Shown: in pieces, positions 8,008 through 12,236 of the stretch
How the letters are laid out: every line of letters begins with the position of its first letter
Numbering within the stretch: the first letter of the stretch is position 1
Origin: Larix sibirica
Lineage: Eukaryota; Streptophyta; Pinopsida; Pinales; Pinaceae
Assembly: GCA_004151065.3 (NCBI GenBank)
Contig: NWUY0300027968.1
Span: 8,808-21,043, forward strand
Reading direction: 5' to 3'
DNA: 12,236 nt
The notes under the pieces: generated by a model
What the model saw: the letters and a program-made list of their open reading frames with translations, nothing else
The model's database searches: none
Told to the model about the DNA's origin: nothing
Translations under genes and position numbers: made by a program

Positions 8008-9085
8008 AATGTAAGGCATTATCTATTTTTATTTATTTTGGCTTCATAAGAAAGAGGGCCATTTTGCAGAACAAAAATGGACAAAGATTAAAAAATGCAC
8101 AACATTTTTTAAGCAAGAAAACAAAATTCTAGATAGGCCACGAATTCAAAGACGTAAGAGTTTAGACAGCCACTCTAAAAAAGTAAAAACTTATAAACAT
8201 GGACACTCAATTCACTTGGACTACCTGGTCGAATGCAATGGTTTCATTCACCAGTCAATTCCCTTGCCATTTTACTTGTGATGCCTGCAAATTCCATGTT
8301 GTTTTGTCACCAGTATTCATCATAACCACAAATGTCGAATTCCAAATTTCAAATCAGTGTATTAGCTCAATGCTAGATAACTTAATGCCATTCTATTTAT
8401 CTCCACTACTACTTAATCAAAATATATTTAGTTCCATCATTCCCACATAATTGTTTACTTGTTTGAGCACATTGTTGATTCAGATTAGCAATCTCCTACG
8501 AAGCCTAATAGAAATTATTGTGGAATGGTTACATGTCAGTATGCCTGCCTTCTGTCCATCGGGGTTCAATTTGCGGGTTCAATTTGCTCCATCTGTTAAG
8601 AGATGTACTCATTAATCACATGGCATGAAAGGCTGAATGACTACATGGAATATGTCACCATGAATGGTAGACATGAAGGCAGTGCATGGGAATAACAATC
8701 GATGGAGGATACAGGCAACAGACAAGCTTTCAGATGGAACAATTTATTGGCATCTATGCAAAAGGGAATTACAAACTCGTGTGGCACACCTTGAGCTCCC
8801 CTTGTCATTCAAGCTTGTGCGGATCAGTGTCTTTGGACTTGTCTCTACATCATTCCTCGTGTGTCTCGCTGATGTGTGAGACAAATATCTTACACACGCC
8901 TCCTTCATGTGTGCTTGGTTATTGTTGCAGTGGCGTCTATATTATACGCATGGATTCCAAGTGTCTTGAAGGCTAGTCTATAGCCACATCTATTTTGGGC
9001 ATTGTCATATATATGAACATGACATTTTTCTTTACAAAAAATAAATAACGGTAGTCTCAATGACACCATTTATAGTAGACATGCG
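8008..9085. repeat. Tandem duplication of a ~1.07-kb unit, copy 1
   Basis: The segment from aatgtaaggcattatc to ccatttatagtagacatgcg recurs in the same orientation directly after a single N. Copy 1 is about 1078 bases and copy 2 about 1064. By eye the copies agree at about 95% of positions, with substitutions and many one- or two-base indels spread through the whole length. Reading frames in the unit are short. Where I compared them, indels between the copies interrupt the frames, so there is no sign of selection on a protein. The unit does not start with TG and end with CA as an LTR would, has no visible terminal inverted repeats, and resembles no element I know. Inside this copy gggttcaatttgc occurs twice in a row (about 8563-8588). 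Confidence 0.92.
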
Positions 9086-9086
9086 N
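9086..9086. other. Single ambiguous base (N) at the duplication junction
   Basis: This is the only non-ACGT base in the window, and it lies exactly between the last base shared by the two copies' right ends (atgcg) and the first base of copy 2 (aatgtaagg). It marks either a low-quality base or a place where two contigs were joined. Confidence 0.99.
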
Positions 9087-10150
9087 AATGTAAGGCATTA
9101 TCTATTTTTTTTATTTTGGCTTCATATGAAATAGGGCCATTTTGCAGAACAAAAAATGGACAAAGATTAAAAAATGCACAAGAATTTTGAAGCAAGAAAA
9201 CAAAATTCTAGATAGGCCACGAATTCAAAGACGTAAGAGTTCAGACAACCACTCTAAAGAAGTAAAAACTTATAAACATGGACACTCAATTCACTTGGAC
9301 TACCTGGTCGACTGCAATGGTTTCATTCACCAGTCAATTCCCTTGCCATTTTACCCTGTGATGCCTGCAAATTCCATGTTGTTTTGTCACCAGTATTCAT
9401 CATAACCACAGATGTCGAATTCCAAATTTCAAATCAGTGTATTAGCTCAATGCCAGATAGCTTAATGCATTCTATTTATCTCCACTGACTACTTAACCAA
9501 AATATATTTAGTTCCATCATTCCCACATAATTGTTTACTTGTTTGAGCACATTGTTGTTCAGATTAACAATCTCCTACGAAGCCTAATAGACATTATTGC
9601 GGAATGGTTACATGTCAGTATGCCTGCCTTCTCCATCGGGGTTCATTTGCGGGTTCAATCTTGCTCCATCTGTTAAGAGATGTACTCATTAATCACATGG
9701 CATGAGCTGAATGACTACATGGCATATGGCACGAATGGTAGACATGAAGGAAGTGCATGGGAATAACAATCGATGGAGGATACATGCAATAGACGAGCTT
9801 CAGATGGAACATTTAGTGGCATCTATGCAGAAGGGAATTACAGACTCTGTGGCACACCTTGAGCTCCCCTTGTCATTCAAGCTTGTGCGGATCAGTGTCT
9901 GTGGACCTGTCTCTGCATCGATTCTCGTGTGTCTCGGTGGTTGTGAGACAAATTCTTACACACGCCTCCTTCATGCATGGCTTGGTTATTGTCGCAGGTG
10001 GTCTATCTTATACGCATGGTTCCAAGTGTCTTGAAGGCTAGGCTACAACCACGTCTATTTTGGGCATTGTCATATATATGAACATGACATTTTTCTTTAT
10101 AAAAAATAAATAACGGTAGTCTCAATGACACCATTTATAGTAGACATGCG
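9087..10150. repeat. Tandem duplication of a ~1.07-kb unit, copy 2
   Basis: Second direct copy of the unit at 8008-9085. It begins at aatgtaaggcattatc and ends at tagacatgcg (10150), after which the sequence becomes unique (ctatgtaacaacg). The longest plus-strand frame here (107 codons from 9711) matches copy 1's 71-codon frame only in parts: three one-base deletions relative to copy 1 shift and then restore the frame. Near the end both copies carry the ten-base palindrome catatatatg. I find no coding or RNA feature specific to this copy. Confidence 0.92.
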
Positions 10151-10215
10151 CTATGTAACAACGTGTAACTTTGGTGCGTAATAGGAATGTTGTGCATGGT
10201 AGTCATGCTATGTAG
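10140..10215. repeat. Short degenerate direct repeat beyond the duplication
   Basis: The string gtagacatgcgctatgta (10140-10157) is echoed by gtagtcatgctatgta (10199-10214), a two-base deletion and one change apart. It suggests a small local duplication at the right edge of the ~1.07-kb unit. Further catgc/gcatg words cluster from here to about 10250 and resemble RY-type plant promoter words, without other promoter evidence. Confidence 0.5.
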
Positions 10216-10377
10216 GAAAAGCCACATCTAGGTCATGCGATGCCATGCATTTTATAAGTTTTTATTTTGTTCGCAATTTGCGAGTATTTCTTCATCGCGA
10301 GAGCCAATGTCATTTGGAATATTGTGGAAAGGCTTGTAGAGATTATTTCGCTTCTACAAAAATCTATATAGTGATTT
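10216..10377. other. Unique non-coding spacer
   Basis: No gene was seen. The string tttataag at about 10251 resembles a TATA element on the plus strand, followed by a stretch with several CpG steps (tcatcgcgagag). A ggcttgtagag string at about 10332 resembles the core of the 53-bp repeat that follows and may be a degenerate third unit. Confidence 0.35.
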
Positions 10378-10483
10378 GAATCTCTCATGGGGCTTGCAGA
10401 GTAGTGTGGTAGTACATAGAATTGTATAATGAATCTCTCATGGGGCTTGTAGAGTAGTGTGGTAGTACATAGAATTGTATAAT
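10378..10483. repeat. 53-bp perfect-period tandem repeat, two copies
   Basis: Copies at 10378-10430 and 10431-10483 both begin gaatctctcatggggctt and end agaattgtataat. They differ at a single base, C versus T, in the word ggcttg(c/t)agag. Such near identity contrasts with the older duplications in this window and points to a young event. The short minus-strand reading frame over it encodes the same peptide twice because of the repeat, which is not evidence of a gene. Confidence 0.95.
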
Positions 10484-10865
10484 GACTCTTCTTTGGTACT
10501 TGTTACTACTCCTGTTTGTGATTCTAGTGGTGGTGTTAGCAGGATTGTGAGCACCTGTAATACTTTGAACAACGATCTTCATTTTTCTTCTTTGATTTTA
10601 TTATATCATGAGGCCAAGATACATTAGTATCATACATTTCATTTGGTTCCATGTTCTCCTACAAAAATGTGGAATAACAATAAATTTAAGACCTAAATTC
10701 CAGATTGGTATATAATAACAAAAAGATTTTATTGGTAAATACAAACAACAGTGTAATTTATGGTGGAAGAAGGAAAATTGAAATGATAAATTTGTTGATT
10801 TCATTCATTTGTTTAGTTCAGTATATTTTATCTATGAATGTGGATATACTTTCAGCTACAATCTG
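10484..10865. other. Non-coding stretch between the repeat and the decayed gene
   Basis: Nothing recognisable on either strand. Short AT-rich frames on the minus strand (for example about 10601-10804) are rich in Phe, Tyr, Leu and Ile as expected by chance. A plus-strand stretch at about 10483-10600 is open for some 35 codons with several Ser, Thr and Val, but no family resemblance. Confidence 0.35.
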
Positions 10866-10869
10866 TTAG

Positions 10870-11756
10870 CAAGAAATTTCGACAACTAGTGCTGAAAGAA
10901 TTCAAAGTTCATCTTCAACCCAATTTAGAATCTTTGGGAAAACAATGCAAGATATTTTGGAAGCCCATTTATCTCTATGGTAGGTCAAAATGGAAATGCA
11001 GGACAAATAGATGACCAGTTAATTACAAATACCAGTGTAGCTGGTTGTAGTCCTTATTTCTCCTCTCACATTATTCGAATGTAAAATCCTCTCAGTTGTA
11101 TGAGCTTATGTCTTAGTTGAAGGTTCCCATTGAATAAAATGAACAATGGAATCGTGACATTTTTCATCGAGAATCCATAATTATGAGAATTATATTTTAG
11201 GCACACATAATGCTTTGTATGTTGTATCATCCACAAGTGATGCATCCTCAACCAATGCAAGTGGGAAAACACGTGAAACTTCAACCCAATCCACAAGGTC
11301 AAATCAAATCAGTATTATAGAGTCCAACACAACCTAGTAAGCCAACATAGATTCAAATCAGATAGAATCTAATGATATCACAATCTCAACCTCAATGAAT
11401 AACAATGCAGCCATATCTAAACTTCAGATGCAATTTGTCCAACAATCTCATGCTCGTTTTCCTCTTAACACAACATCACAATTGATGCAATGACCTGAAA
11501 GAAGTATTGATTTTTTTAAAATACCAACCGAGGCTTGTACAACTGGTACTCATGTGATCAATATCAATGGCCATGCATGCAAAATCAATGGTATCACACC
11601 AAACGAATCGATGTCCTACGTTGAAACTTTTTATCAATGGAAATACCTAATGAAACGATTGCGAGTGTCTCTTCTTCTAAGGCAACGGGAAGTCTCGTTT
11701 CGGTCGGACGCGGTCATAGTTCTATTGCAATGCCGCATAGTACCCTTACCAAATAG
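10870..11756 (+). pseudogene. Candidate decayed gene for a Ser/Thr- and Gln/Pro-rich protein, family unknown
   Basis: Several protein-like segments follow one another in different plus frames. At 10873-10980 there is EISTTSAERIQSSSSTQ and then FGKTMQDILEAHLSL. After a one-base shift, 10977-11081 reads MVGQNGNAGQIDDQ and on to CSPYFSSHIIRM. A stop-rich, intron-like gap follows, then an acceptor-like ttttag at 11195-11200. From 11201 a frame carries HPQVMHPQPMQVGKHV and LQPNPQGQIKSVL, then continues through TAG at 11318, 11348 and 11363 with more Gln and Pro. Near 11410-11490 the neighbouring frame gives LQMQFVQQSHARFPLN, and from 11637 a third frame gives ETIASVSSSKATGSLVSVGR up to a TAG at 11754. 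Low-complexity Gln/Ser-rich segments are typical of plant nuclear regulators, but I cannot name a family. Chance openness remains possible. Confidence 0.33.
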
Positions 11757-11779
11757 TACATAAACAATATACAAAATTT

Positions 11780-11834
11780 AATCTTCGACAATATAACAAT
11801 TTAGTCTTTTCACAAATTCAATCTTTGACAATAT
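11780..11834. repeat. 15-base direct repeat, 40-base spacing
   Basis: The string aatcttcgacaatat at 11780-11794 recurs as aatctttgacaatat at 11820-11834 with one change. Bases before both copies are also alike (caaaattt versus cacaaattc). It looks like an imperfect ~40-bp tandem duplication. Confidence 0.55.
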
Positions 11835-12212
11835 TAGCAGGGACATTGACATCCCATGGCACTTGTTTTAATGTGTTGCAAGAGTAAAAGCAATTTATAT
11901 TCATTGGTTTATAACATATAGATCCCTAAATTATAGCATTTCCTTCCTTCCTTCCTTGATGTATATGTGTAAAAAATTATTAAAATAAAATAAATATAAA
12001 ATATTATAAATTAAGAAGGTGTTTTTATTTATAAATAATAATAATTAAAGTTATTTAAATAAAATGTAAGAAGGTAGGATTATTTATATATATATAATGT
12101 AATTTTGATATAAAAATGAAGGAAACATTAATTTAAAAAAAATGTTTTATGATGTCTTTTTAAATTAAAATTATCATATTCATGATGTTATGTTGACTTA
12201 CGAACACTTATT

Positions 12213-12226
12213 GCGCCGAGAGGCGC
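12213..12226. other. Small GC-rich hairpin at the window edge
   Basis: The word gcgcc-gaga-ggcgc forms a perfect five-base-pair stem with a four-base loop. There is no T-run after it, so it is not a bacterial-type terminator. It stands out because the preceding 200 bases are almost pure A/T. It may belong to a feature that continues beyond the window. Confidence 0.5.
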
Positions 12227-12236
12227 TCTACAGCCT

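Larger units (their letters stand above)
11764..12236. other. AT-rich right end with simple repeats; no gene
   Basis: Apart from the 15-base repeat, the stretch holds a short (TTCC)n run at 11939-11956, a long A/T-rich tract from about 11970 to 12175 including a short (TA)n run at about 12086-12096, and then an abrupt return to mixed composition at about 12185. No coding similarity was seen. The last bases contain a small GC-rich hairpin, listed separately. Confidence 0.5.

Noticed and set aside
8199-8450. 83-codon plus-strand frame in duplication copy 1
   Set aside because: The corresponding frame in copy 2 is interrupted by indels, so no coding constraint is visible.
8664-8976. Overlapping plus-strand frames of 71 and 96 codons in copy 1
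   Set aside because: They overlap in different frames and are not kept as such in copy 2; no homology.
9142-9405. 87-codon plus-strand frame in copy 2
   Set aside because: The equivalent in copy 1 is shifted by indels after about 45 codons; lysine-rich start reflects A-rich DNA.
8008-10150. Two LTRs of a retrotransposon
   Set aside because: The copies are directly adjacent with no internal region, lack TG...CA ends, and show no primer-binding site or polypurine tract.
8008-10483. CRISPR array or other prokaryotic repeat system
   Set aside because: Repeats come in pairs of unrelated lengths without regular spacers, and the surrounding DNA is plant-like.
10385-10582. 65-codon minus-strand frame with a repeated peptide
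   Set aside because: The peptide repeat is only the translation of the 53-bp tandem DNA repeat.

Overview
The window reads as plant nuclear, repeat-rich, AT-rich DNA. I found no intact protein-coding gene, no tRNA or rRNA, no CRISPR array and no prokaryotic operon structure. The best evidence for a plant is a heavily decayed Ty3/gypsy LTR retrotransposon whose gag and pol motifs match the plant version of the family. The decayed element set among long non-coding stretches suggests a large genome such as a gymnosperm's, but that is inference. All recognition is by eye from knowledge of the families; no search was run.

Layout. Positions 1-605 are featureless flank, possibly the decayed 3' end or LTR of the retroelement. 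Positions ~606-4560 hold the Ty3/gypsy relic on the minus strand. From high to low coordinates it carries gag with a broken zinc knuckle, a protease remnant without its active site, reverse transcriptase, RNase H and integrase. Stops and frameshifts run throughout, and catalytic residues are lost in RT and integrase. Positions ~4561-6497 are AT-rich with no gene. A 45-bp imperfect tandem repeat (6498-6588) leads into a more GC-rich island (6589-7308). That island holds a 240-codon minus-strand frame broken by a single TAG, which I cannot assign to a family. Upstream of it on the minus strand (7309-7800) are splice-like signals.

Positions 8008-10150 are a direct tandem duplication of a ~1.07-kb unit, with copies about 95% alike by eye. 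The only ambiguous base of the window (N at 9086) lies exactly on the junction, so this is either a real old duplication or an assembly artefact. A nearly perfect 53-bp tandem repeat lies at 10378-10483. From ~10870 to 11756 the plus strand holds scattered Ser/Thr- and Gln/Pro-rich open segments in shifting frames, some joined only through TAG stops. These look like a decayed gene I cannot name. The right end (11764-12236) is AT-rich with small microsatellites and a short GC-rich hairpin.

Nothing here works together as a pathway. The main biology is decay of a retroelement, small tandem duplications at several scales, and two candidate broken genes. I did not find a convincing new biological system; the best leads are the 240-codon frame and the duplication with its junction.
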